Shown piece after piece: positions 1-10,970 of a DNA stretch of 64,000 nt. A program made the translations under genes and the position numbers. The stretch covers positions 15,542,108 through 15,606,107 of the forward strand of contig OZ024742.1 in the NCBI GenBank assembly GCA_964016885.1, given 5' to 3'. The notes under the pieces are model-generated. The model was not told where the DNA came from, did no database searches, and worked only from the letters and a program-made list of their open reading frames with translations. Position 1 is the stretch's first letter, and every line of letters begins with the position of its first letter. Source of the DNA: Eledone cirrhosa. Taxonomy: Eukaryota; Mollusca; Cephalopoda; Octopoda; Eledonidae.

Positions 1-58
1 GTGTGATTATTAAAGAACCACAGAGTAAAGTGTGATTATTAAAGAACCTCAGAGTAAA

Positions 59-88
59 GTGTTGATTATTAAAGAACCTCAGAGTAAA
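59..88. repeat. 30-bp monomer variant (GTGTTGATT), first example
   Basis: This monomer carries one extra T, reading GTGTTGATT in place of GTGTGATT, and is 30 bp long. The same variant recurs many times, for example near 4729, 8569, 11927, 21121, 23241, 29969, 42769 and 60661, always in comparable neighbour contexts. It therefore marks duplicated blocks. It is also one reason why several block offsets are one base more than a multiple of 29. Confidence 0.9.
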
Positions 89-291
89 GTGTGATTATTA
101 AAGAACCTCAGAGAAAAGTGTGATTATTAAAGAACCACAGAGTAAAGTGTGATTATTAAAGAACCTCAGAGTAAAGTGTGATTAATAAAGAACCACAGAG
201 AAATGTGTGATTATTAAAGAACCACAGAGTAAAGTGTGATTATTAAAGAACCTCAGAGTAAAGTGTGATTATTAAAGAACCTCAGAGTAAA

Positions 292-318
292 GTGTGATTA
301 TTAAAGAACCAGTGTCAT
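292..318. repeat. 27-bp monomer variant (ACCAGTGTCAT), first example
   Basis: This monomer lacks two bases of the usual CCTCAGTGTCAT tail, reads CCAGTGTCAT, and is 27 bp long. The next monomer starts GTGCGATT, which introduces a CpG that the consensus lacks. The pair recurs near 4981, 15196, 26919, 32691, 36865, 38727, 42147, 44612, 46961, 49339, 52790, 55690, 57922, 59547, 61118 and 62740. Its constant pairing with the following GTGCG start shows that the two monomers are inherited together as a block. Confidence 0.88.
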
Positions 319-463
319 GTGCGATTATTAAAGAACCACAGAGTAAAGTGTGCTTATTAAAGAACCTCAGAGTAAAGTGTGATTATTAAAGAACCTCAGA
401 GTAAAGTGTGATTATTAAAGAACCTCAGAGTTAAGTGTGATTATTAAAGAAACTCAGGGTAAA

Positions 464-521
464 GTGTGATTATTAAAGTACCACAGAGTACAGTGTAATT
501 ATTAAAGAACCTCAGTGTCAT
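464..521. repeat. Two-monomer module: GTACCACAGAGTACA then GTGTAATTATT...CAGTGTCAT (first example)
   Basis: Monomer 464-492 has AAAGTACC in place of AAAGAACC and ends in CAGAGTACA. Monomer 493-521 starts GTGTAATT and ends in CAGTGTCAT. The two almost always occur together, roughly 70 times across the window. The pair is commonly preceded by AAACTCAGGGTAAA and followed by a plain monomer, a GTGTTATT monomer and a CAGAGAAAT monomer leading to GTGAGATT. In a minority of copies the second monomer starts GTGTTATT (for example near 2990, 7660, 17380, 20225 and 29105). This is the most frequent compound unit in the array. Confidence 0.85.
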
Positions 522-2414
522 GTGTGATTATTAAAGAACCTCAGAGTAAAGTGTGATTATTAAAGAACCACAGAGTAAAGTGTTATTATTAAAGAACCAC
601 AGAGAAATGTGAGATTATTAAAGAACCACGGAGTAAAGTGTGATTATTAAAGAACCACAGAGTAAAGTGTGATTATTAAAGAACGTCAGAGTAAAGTGTT
701 TATCATTAAAGAACCTCAGAGTAAAGTGTGATTATTAAAGAACCTCAGAGTAAAATGTGATTATTAAAGAACCACAGAGAAATGTGTGATTATTAAAGAA
801 CCACAGAGTAAAGTGCGATTATTAAAGAACCACAGAGTAAAGTGTGATTATTAAAGAACCTCAGAGTAAAGTGTGATTATTAAAGAACCACAGAGAAATG
901 TGTGATTATTAAAGAACCTCAAAGAAAAGTGTGATTATTAAAGAACCACAGAGAAATGTGTGATTATTAAAGAACCTCAGAGTAAAGTGTGATTATTAAA
1001 GAACCTCAGAGTAAAGTGTGATAATTAAAGAACCACAGAGAAATGTGTGATTATTAAAGAACCACAGAGTAAAGTGTGATTAATAAAGAACCACAGAGAA
1101 ATGTGTGATTATTAACGAACCACAGAGTAAAGTGTGATTATTAAAGAACCACAGAGAAATGTGTGATTATTAAAGAACCTCAGAGTAAAGTGTGATTATT
1201 AAAGAACCTCAGAATAAAGTGTGATTATTAAAGAACCACAGAGTAAAGTGTGATTATTAATGAACCTCAGAGTAAAGTGTGATTATTAAAGAACCACAGA
1301 GTAAAGTGTGATTATTAAAGAACCACAGAGAAATGTGTGATTATTAAAGAACCACAGAGTAAAGTGTGATTATTAAAGAACCTCAGAGTAAAGTGTGATT
1401 ATTAAAGGACCACAGAGTAAAGTGGGATTATTAAAGAACCACAGAGTAAAGTGTGATTATTAAAGAACAACAGAGTAAAGTGTGATTATTAAAGTACCAC
1501 AGAGTCCAGTGTAATTATTAAAGAACCCCAGTGTCATGTGTGATTATTAAAGAATCTCAGAGTAAAGTGTGATTATTAAAGAACCACAGAGTAAAGTGTT
1601 ATTATTAAAGAACCACAGAGTAAAGTGTGATTATTAAAGTACCACAGAGTAAAGTGTGATTATTAAAGTACCACAGAGTACAGTGTAATTATTAAAGAAC
1701 CTCAGTGTCATGTGTGATTATTAAAGAATCTCAGAGTAAAGTGTGATTATTAAAGAACCTCAGAGTAAAGTGTGATTATTAAAGAACCACAGAGTAAAGT
1801 GTGATTATTAAAGAACCACAGAGTAAAGTGTGATTATTAAAGTACCACAGAGTACAGTGTAATTATTAAAGAACCTCAGTGTCATGTGTGATTATTAAAG
1901 AACCTCAGAGTAAAGTGTGATTATTAAAGAACCACAGAGTAAAGTGTTATTATTAAAGAACCACAGAGAAATGTGAGATTATTAAAGACCCACAGAGTAA
2001 AGGGTGATTATTAAAGAACCTCAGAGCAAAGTGTAATTATTAAAGAACCTCAGAGTAAAGTGTGATTATTAAAGAACCTCAGAGTAAAGTGTGATTATTA
2101 AAGAACCACAGAGTAAAGTGTGATTATTAAAGAACCTCAGAGTAAAGTGTTGATCATTAAAGAACCTCAGAGTAAAGTGTGATTATTAAAGAACCTCAGA
2201 GTAAAGTGTGATTATTAAAGAACCATAGAGAAATGTGTGATTATTAAAGAACCTCAGAGTAAAGTGTGATTATTAAAGAACCATAGAGAAATGTGTGATT
2301 ATTAAAGAACCTCAGAGTAAAGTGTGATTATTAAAGAACCACAGAGTAAAGTGTGATTATTAAAGAACCTCAGAGTAAAGTGTGATTATTAAAGAACCTC
2401 AGAGTAAAGTGTGA

Positions 2415-3110
2415 TTATTAAAGAACCACAGAGTAATGTGAGATTATTAAAGAACCACAGAGTAAAGTGTGATTATCAAAGAACCTCAGAGCAAAGTGTG
2501 ATTATTAAAGAACCACTGAGAAATGTGTGATTATTAAAGAACCACAGAGTAAAGTGTGATTATTAAAGAACCTCAGAGTTAAGTGTGATTATTAAAGAAA
2601 CTCAGGGTAAAGTGTGATTATTAAAGTACCACAGAGTACAGTGTAATTATTAAAGAACCTCAGTGTCATGTGTGATTATTAAAGAACCTCAGAGTAAAGT
2701 GTGATTATTAAAGAACCTCAGAGTAAAGTGTGATTATTAAAGAACCTCAGAGTAAAGTGTGATTATTAAAGAACCACAGAGTAATGTGAGATTATTAAAG
2801 AACCACAGAGTAAAGTGTGATTATTAAAGAACCTCAGAGCAAAGTGTGATTATTAAAGAACCACTGAGAAATGTGTGATTATTAAAGAACCACAGAGTAA
2901 AGTGTGATTATTAAAGAACCTCAGAGTTAAGTGTGATTATTAAAGAAACTGAGGGTAAAGTGTGATTATTAAAGTACCACAGAGTACAGTGTTATTATTA
3001 AAGAACCTCAGTGTCATGTGTGATTATTAAAGAACCTCAGAGTAAAGAGTGATTATTAAAGAACCACAGAGTAAAGTGTTATTATTAAAGAACCTCAGAG
3101 CAAAGTGTGA
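2415..3110. repeat. 348-bp tandem duplication (12 monomers), older and re-copied
   Basis: The landmark GAGTAATGTGAG occurs at 2431 and 2779, 348 bp apart, and the monomers that follow are parallel in both halves. The halves have diverged: the first has AAACTCAGGG and GTGTAATT, the second AAACTGAGGG and GTGTTATT. The same pair at the same spacing is present near 7101/7449, 16822/17170, 19666/20014 and 28546/28894. This duplication is therefore older than the large block copies that carry it. Confidence 0.85.
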
Positions 3111-3600
3111 TTATTAAAGAACATCAGAGTAAAGTGTGATTATTAAAGAACCTCAGGGTAAAGTGTGATTATTAAAGAACCACAGAGTAAAGTGTGATTA
3201 TTAAAGAACCTCAGAGTAAAGTGTGATTATTAAAGAACCTCAGAGTAAAGAGTGATTATTAAAGAACCACTGAGAAATGTGTGATTATTAAAGAACCACA
3301 GAGTAAAGTGTGATTATTAAAGAACCACAGAGTAAAGTGTGATTATTAAAGAACCTCAGAGTAAAGTGTGATTATTAAAGAACCACAGAGTAAAGTGTGA
3401 TTATTAAAGAAGCTCAGAGTAAAGTGTGATTATTAAAGAACCTCAGAGTAAAGGGTGATTATTAAAGAACCACAGAGTAAAGTGTGATTATTAAAGAACC
3501 TCAGAGTAAAGTGTGATTATTAAAGAACCATACAGAAATGTGAGATTATTAAAGAACCACAGAGTAAAGTGTGATTATTAAAGAACCTCAGAGTAAAGTG

Positions 3601-3948
3601 TGATCATTAAAGAACCTCAGAGTAAAGTGTGATTATTAAAGAACCTCAGAGTAAAGTGTGATTATTAAAGAACCACAGAGAAATGTGTGATTATTAAAGA
3701 ACCACAGAGTAAAGTGCGATTATTAAAGAACCACAGAGTAAAGTGTGATTATTAAAGAACCTCAGAGTAAAGTGTGATCATTAAAGAACCTCAGAGTAAA
3801 GTGTGATTATTAAAGAACCTCAGAGTAAAGTGTGATTATTAAAGAACCACAGAGAAATGTGTGATTATTAAAGAACCACAGAGTAAAGTGCGATTATTAA
3901 AGAACCACAGAGTAAAGTGTGATTATTAAAGAACCTCAGAGTAAAGTG
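3601..3948. repeat. 174-bp tandem duplication (6 monomers)
   Basis: The series GATCATT, two CCTCAG monomers, CAGAGAAAT, a monomer leading to GTGCGATT, CCACAG and CCTCAG runs from 3601 and restarts at 3775. The offset is exactly six monomers. The related blocks at 10971, 14048 and 25713 carry this series only once, so the doubling is private to this place. Confidence 0.88.
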
Positions 3949-6900
3949 TGATTATTAAAGAACCACAGAGAAATGTGTGATTATTAAAGAACCTCAGAGA
4001 AAACTGTGATTATTAAAGAACCACAGAGAAATGTGTGATTATTAAAGAACCTCAGAGTAAAGTGTGATTATTAAAGAACCTCAGAGTAAAGTGTGATAAT
4101 TAAAGAACCACAGAGAAATGAGTGATTATTAAAGAACCCCAGAGTAAAGTGCGATTATTAAGGACCCTCAGAGTAAAGTGTGATTATTAAAGAACCACAG
4201 AGTAAAGTGTGATTATTAAAGAACCTCAGAGTAAAGTGTGATTATTAAAGAACCACAGAGTAAAGTGTGATTATTAAAGAACCACAGAGAAATGTGTGAT
4301 TATTAAAGAACCACAGAGTAAAGTGTGATTATTAAAGAACCTCAGAGTAAAGTGTGATTATTAAAGAACCACAGAGTAAAGTGTGATTATTAAAGAACCA
4401 CAGAGTAAAGTGTGATTATTAAAGAACCACAGAGTAAAGTGTGATTATTAAAGTACCACAGAGTACAGTGTAATTATTAAAGAACCTCAGTGTCATGTGT
4501 GATTATTAAAGAACCTCAGAGTAAAGTGTGATTATTAAAGAACCACAGAGTAAAGTGTTATTATTAAAGAACCACAGAGAAATGTGTGATTATTAAAGAC
4601 CCAGAGAGTAAAGGGTGATTATTAAAGAACCTCAGAGTAAAGCGTGATTATTAAAGAACCTCAGAGTAAAGTGTGATTATTAAAGAACCACAGAGTAAAG
4701 TGTGATTATTAAAGAACCTCAGAGTAAAGTGTTGATTATTAAAGAACCTCAGAGTAAAGTGTGATTATTAAAGAACCTCAGAGTAAAGTGTGATTATTAA
4801 AGAACCACAGAGTAAAGTGTGATTATTAAAGAACCTCAGAGTAAAGTGTGATTATTAAAGAACCACAGAGAAATGTGTGATTATTAAAGAACCACAGAGT
4901 AAAGTGTGATTATTAAAGAACCTCAGAGTAAAGTGTGATTATTAAAGAACCTCAGAGTAAAGTGTGATTATTAAAGAACCAGTGTCATGTGCGATTATTA
5001 AAGAACCACAGAGTAAAGTGTGATTATTAAAGAACCTCAGAGTAAAGTGTGATTATTAAAGAACCTCAGAGTAAAGTGTGATTATTAAAGAACCTCAGAG
5101 TTAAGTGTGATTATTAAAGAAACTCAGGGTAAAGTGTGATTATTAAAGTACCACAGAGTACAGTGTAATTATTAAAGAACCTCAGTGTCATGTGTGATTA
5201 TTAAAGAACCTCAGAGTAAAGTGTGATTATTAAAGAACCACAGAGTAAAGTGTTATTATTAAAGAACCACAGAGAAATGTGAGATTATTAAAGAACCACG
5301 GAGTAAAGTGTGATTATTAAAGAACCACAGAGTAAAGTGTGATTATTAAAGAACCTCAGAGTAAAGTGTTTATCATTAAAGAACCTCAGAGTAAAGTGTG
5401 ATTATTAAAGAACCTCAGAGTAAAATGTGATTATTAAAGAACCACAGAGAAATGTGTGATTATTAAAGAACCACAGAGTAAAGTGCGATTATTAAAGAAC
5501 CACAGAGTAAAGTGTGATTATTAAAGAACCTCAGAGTAAAGTGTGATTATTAAAGAACCACAGAGAAATGTGTGATTATTAAAGAACCTCAAAGAAAAGT
5601 GTGATTATTAAAGAACCACAGAGAAATGTGTGATTATTAAAGAACCTCAGAGTAAAGTGTGATTATTAAAGAACCTCAGAGTAAAGTGTGATAATTAAAG
5701 AACCACAGAGAAATGTGTGATTATTAAAGAACCACAGAGTAAAGTGTGATTAATAAAGAACCACAGAGAAATGTGTGATTATTAACGAACCACAGAGTAA
5801 AGTGTGATTATTAAAGAACCACAGAGAAATGTGTGATTATTAAAGAACCTCAGAGTAAAGTGTGATTATTAAAGAACCTCAGAATAAAGTGTGATTATTA
5901 AAGAACCACAGAGTAAAGTGTGATTATTAATGAACCTCAGAGTAAAGTGTGATTATTAAAGAACCACAGAGTAAAGTGTGATTATTAAAGAACCACAGAG
6001 AAATGTGTGATTATTAAAGAACCACAGAGTAAAGTGTGATTATTAAAGAACCTCAGAGTAAAGTGTGATTATTAAAGGACCACAGAGTAAAGTGGGATTA
6101 TTAAAGAACCACAGAGTAAAGTGTGATTATTAAAGAACAACAGAGTAAAGTGTGATTATTAAAGTACCACAGAGTCCAGTGTAATTATTAAAGAACCCCA
6201 GTGTCATGTGTGATTATTAAAGAATCTCAGAGTAAAGTGTGATTATTAAAGAACCACAGAGTAAAGTGTTATTATTAAAGAACCACAGAGTAAAGTGTGA
6301 TTATTAAAGTACCACAGAGTAAAGTGTGATTATTAAAGTACCACAGAGTACAGTGTAATTATTAAAGAACCTCAGTGTCATGTGTGATTATTAAAGAATC
6401 TCAGAGTAAAGTGTGATTATTAAAGAACCTCAGAGTAAAGTGTGATTATTAAAGAACCACAGAGTAAAGTGTGATTATTAAAGAACCACAGAGTAAAGTG
6501 TGATTATTAAAGTACCACAGAGTACAGTGTAATTATTAAAGAACCTCAGTGTCATGTGTGATTATTAAAGAACCTCAGAGTAAAGTGTGATTATTAAAGA
6601 ACCACAGAGTAAAGTGTTATTATTAAAGAACCACAGAGAAATGTGAGATTATTAAAGACCCACAGAGTAAAGGGTGATTATTAAAGAACCTCAGAGCAAA
6701 GTGTAATTATTAAAGAACCTCAGAGTAAAGTGTGATTATTAAAGAACCTCAGAGTAAAGTGTGATTATTAAAGAACCACAGAGTAAAGTGTGATTATTAA
6801 AGAACCTCAGAGTAAAGTGTTGATCATTAAAGAACCTCAGAGTAAAGTGTGATTATTAAAGAACCTCAGAGTAAAGTGTGATTATTAAAGAACCATAGAG

Positions 6901-9900
6901 AAATGTGTGATTATTAAAGAACCTCAGAGTAAAGTGTGATTATTAAAGAACCATAGAGAAATGTGTGATTATTAAAGAACCTCAGAGTAAAGTGTGATTA
7001 TTAAAGAACCACAGAGTAAAGTGTGATTATTAAAGAACCTCAGAGTAAAGTGTGATTATTAAAGAACCTCAGAGTAAAGTGTGATTATTAAAGAACCACA
7101 GAGTAATGTGAGATTATTAAAGAACCACAGAGTAAAGTGTGATTATCAAAGAACCTCAGAGCAAAGTGTGATTATTAAAGAACCACTGAGAAATGTGTGA
7201 TTATTAAAGAACCACAGAGTAAAGTGTGATTATTAAAGAACCTCAGAGTTAAGTGTGATTATTAAAGAAACTCAGGGTAAAGTGTGATTATTAAAGTACC
7301 ACAGAGTACAGTGTAATTATTAAAGAACCTCAGTGTCATGTGTGATTATTAAAGAACCTCAGAGTAAAGTGTGATTATTAAAGAACCTCAGAGTAAAGTG
7401 TGATTATTAAAGAACCTCAGAGTAAAGTGTGATTATTAAAGAACCACAGAGTAATGTGAGATTATTAAAGAACCACAGAGTAAAGTGTGATTATTAAAGA
7501 ACCTCAGAGCAAAGTGTGATTATTAAAGAACCACTGAGAAATGTGTGATTATTAAAGAACCACAGAGTAAAGTGTGATTATTAAAGAACCTCAGAGTTAA
7601 GTGTGATTATTAAAGAAACTGAGGGTAAAGTGTGATTATTAAAGTACCACAGAGTACAGTGTTATTATTAAAGAACCTCAGTGTCATGTGTGATTATTAA
7701 AGAACCTCAGAGTAAAGTGTGATTATTAAAGAACCACAGAGTAAAGTGTTATTATTAAAGAACCTCAGAGCAAAGTGTGATTATTAAAGAACATCAGAGT
7801 AAAGTGTGATTATTAAAGAACCTCAGGGTAAAGTGTGATTATTAAAGAACCACAGAGTAAAGTGTGATTATTAAAGAACCTCAGAGTAAAGTGTGATTAT
7901 TAAAGAACCTCAGAGTAAAGAGTGATTATTAAAGAACCACTGAGAAATGTGTGATTATTAAAGAACCACAGAGTAAAGTGTGATTATTAAAGAACCACAG
8001 AGTAAAGTGTGATTATTAAAGAACCTCAGAGTAAAGTGTGATTATTAAAGAACCACAGAGTAAAGTGTGATTATTAAAGAAGCTCAGAGTAAAGTGTGAT
8101 TATTAAAGAACCTCAGAGTAAAGGGTGATTATTAAAGAACCACAGAGTAAAGTGTGATTATTAAAGAACCTCAGAGTAAAGTGTGATTATTAAAGAACCA
8201 TACAGAAATGTGAGATTATTAAAGAACCACAGAGTAAAGTGTGATTATTAAAGAACCTCAGAGTAAAGTGTGATTATTAAAGAACCTCAGAGGAAAAGTG
8301 TGATTATTAAAGAACCTCAGAGTAAAGTGTGATTATTAAAGAACCCCAGAGTAAAGTGTCATTATTAAGGAACCTCAGAGTAAAGCGTGATTATTAAAGA
8401 ACCACAGAGTAAAGTGTGATTATTAAAGAACCTCAGAGTAAAGTGTGATTATTAAAGAACCTCAGAGTAAAGTGTGATTATTAAAGAACCACAGAGAAAT
8501 GTGTGATTATTAAAGAACCACAGAGTAAAGTGTGATTATTAATGAACCTCAGAGTAAAGTGTTGATTATTAAAGAACCTCAGAGTAAAGTGTTGATTATT
8601 AAAGAACCTCAGAGTAAAGTGTGATTATTAAAGAACCTCAGAGTAAAGTGTGATTATTAAAGAACCACAGAGTAAAGTGTGATTATTAAAGAACCTCAGA
8701 GTAAAGTGTGATTATTAAAGAACCACAGAGAAATGTGTGATTATTAAAGAACCACAGAGTAAAGTGTGATAATTAAAGAACCACAGAGAAATGTGTGATT
8801 ATTAAAGAACCACAGAGTAAAGTGTGATTAATAAAGAACCTCAGATTAAAGTGTGATTATTAAAGAACCTCAGAGTAAAGTGTTGATTATTAAAGAACCT
8901 CAGAGTAAAGTGTGATTATTAAAGAACCTCAGAGTAAAGTGTGATTATTAAAGAACCACAGAGTAAAGTGTGATTATTAAAGAACCTCAGAGTAAAGTGT
9001 GATTATTAAAGAACCACAGAGAAATGTGTGATTAGTAAAGAACCACAGAGTAAAGTGTGATTATTAAAGAACCTCAGAGTAAAGTGTGATTATTAAAGAG
9101 CCAGTGTCATGTGTGATTATTAAAGAACCACAGAGTAAAGTGTGATTATTAAAGAACCTCAGAGTAAAGTGTGATTATTAAAGAACCCCAGAGTAATGTG
9201 TGATTATTAAAGAAACTCAGGGTAAAGTGTGATTATTAAAGTACCACAGAGTACAGTGTAATTATTAAAGAACCTCAGTGTCATGTGTGATTATTAAAGA
9301 ACCTCAGAGTAAAGTGTGATTATTAAAGAACCACAGAGTAAAGTGTTATTATTAAAGAACCACAGAGAAATGTGAGATTATTAAAGAACCACAGAGTAAA
9401 GTGTGATTATTAAAGAACCTCAGAGCAAAGTGTGATTATTAAAGAACCTCAGAGTAAAGTGTGATTATTAAAGAACCTCAGAGTAAAGTGTGATTATTAA
9501 AGAACCTCAGAGCAAAGTGTGATTATTAAAGAACCTCAGAGTAAAGTGAGATTATTAAAGAACCACAGAGTAAAGTGTGATTATTAAAGAACCTCAGAGT
9601 AAAGTGTGATTAGTAAAGAACCTCAGAGTAAAGTGTGATTATTAAAGAACCACTGAGAAATGTGTGATTATTAAAGAACCACAGAGTAAAGTGTGATTAT
9701 TAAAGAACCACAGAGTAAAGTGTGATTATTAAAGAACCTCAGAGTAAAGTGTGATCATTAAAGAACCTCAGAGTAAAGTGTGATTATTAAAGAACCTCAG
9801 AGTAAAGTGTGATTATTAAAGAACCACAGAGTAAAGTGTGATTATTAAAGAACCTCAGAGTAAAGTGTGATAATTAAAGAACCACAGAGAAATGTGTGAT

Positions 9901-10970
9901 TATTAAAGAACCACAGAGTAAAGTGTGATTAATAAAGAACCACAGAGAAATGTGTGATTATTAACGAACCACAGAGTAAAGTGTGATTATTAAAGAACCA
10001 CAGAGAAATGTGTGATTATTAAAGAACCTCAGAGTAAAGTGTGATTATTAAAGAACCTCAGAGTAAAGTGTGATTATTAAAGAACCTCAGAATAAAGTGT
10101 GATTATTAAAGAACCACAGAGTAAAGTGTGATTATTAATGAACCTCAGAGTAAAGTGTGATTATTAAAGAACCATACAGAAATGTGAGATTATTAAAGAA
10201 CCACAGAGTAAAGTGTGATTATTAAAGAACCTCAGAGTAAAGTGTGATTATTAAAGAACCTCAGAGGAAAAGTGTGATTATTAAAGAACCTCAGAGTAAA
10301 GTGTGATTATTAAAGAACCCCAGAGTAAAGTGTGGTTATTAAGGAACCTCAGAGTAAAGTGTGATTATTAAAGAACCACAGAGTAAAGTGTGATTATTAA
10401 AGAACCTCAGAGTAAAGTGTGATTATTAAAGAACCACAGAGTAAAGTGTGATTATTAAAGAACCTCAGAGTAAAGTTTGATTATTAAAGAACCACAGAGA
10501 AATGTGTGATTATTAAAGAACCACAGAGTAAAGTGTGATTATTAAAGAACCTCAGAGTAAAGTGTGATTATTAAAGAACCTCAGAGTAAAGTGTGATTAT
10601 TAAAGAACCTCAGTGTCATGTGCGATTATTAAAGAACCTCAGAGTAAAGTGTGATTATTAAAGAACCTCAGAGTAAAGTGTGATTATTAAAGAACCTCAG
10701 AGTTAAGTGTGATTATTAAAGAAACTCAGGGTAAAGTGTGATTATTAAAGTACCACAGAGTACAGTGTAATTATTAAAGAACCTCAGTGTCATGTGTGAT
10801 TATTAAAGAACCTCAGAGTAAAGTGTGATTATTAAAGAACCACAGAGTAAAGTGTTATTATTAAAGAACCACAGAGAAATGTGAGATTATTAAAGAACCA
10901 CAGAGTAAAGTGTGATTATTAAAGAACCACAGAGTAAAGTGTGATTATTAAAGAACCTCAGAGTAAAGTG
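3775..10970. repeat. Macro-unit U1 (7,196 bp)
   Basis: U1 is taken from the GATCATT landmark at 3775 to the equivalent landmark at 10971. Its opening, marked by CAGAGAAAACTG at 3995, recurs at 11191, 14268 and 25933. It contains copy b of the 3.6-kb block (4671-8274) and then a part, about 8275-10450, that recurs in U2 and U3. It is the reference for the spacing analysis: the distances to the starts of the next units are 7,196, 10,273 and 21,938 bp. Confidence 0.85.
4671..8274. repeat. Duplicated block, copy b (partner 1-3604)
   Basis: This is the second copy of the 3.6-kb block, offset 4,670 bp from copy a. After 8274 it continues with CAGAGGAAAAG and other landmarks that also follow CCATACAGAAATG in the U2 and U3 copies, whereas copy a continues differently. 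Copy b also agrees with the other copies at 5024 and 5354, where copy a has private changes, so most of the few substitutions arose in copy a. Confidence 0.9.

Larger units (their letters stand above)
1..3604. repeat. Duplicated block, copy a (partner 4671-8274)
   Basis: This block aligns without gaps to 4671-8274 at a constant offset of 4,670 bp. Rare shared variants confirm it: CAGAGTCCAG near 1501 and 6171, GATTATCAAAG near 2471 and 7141, and CCATACAGAAATG near 3531 and 8201. By eye I found about five substitutions: near 114, near 184, near 353 (TGCTTATT against TGATTATT), near 684 (GAACGTCAG against GAACCTCAG) and near 3048 (AAAGAGTG against AAAGTGTG). Similarity ends at 3605, where this copy has GATCATT. 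Position 1 still matches, so the block may extend to the left of the window. Confidence 0.92.

Noticed and set aside
464..521. TAATTATT as a functional homeodomain binding site.
   Set aside because: It is a one-base variant of the satellite core in AT-rich DNA, where such cores are expected by chance. Nothing else supports a regulatory role.
3601..3780. TGATCA as a regulatory palindrome or a unique unit boundary.
   Set aside because: It arises from a single T-to-C change in GATTATT and recurs in several monomer contexts (GTGTGATCATT and GTGTTGATCATT), so it is only a landmark when read with its neighbours.
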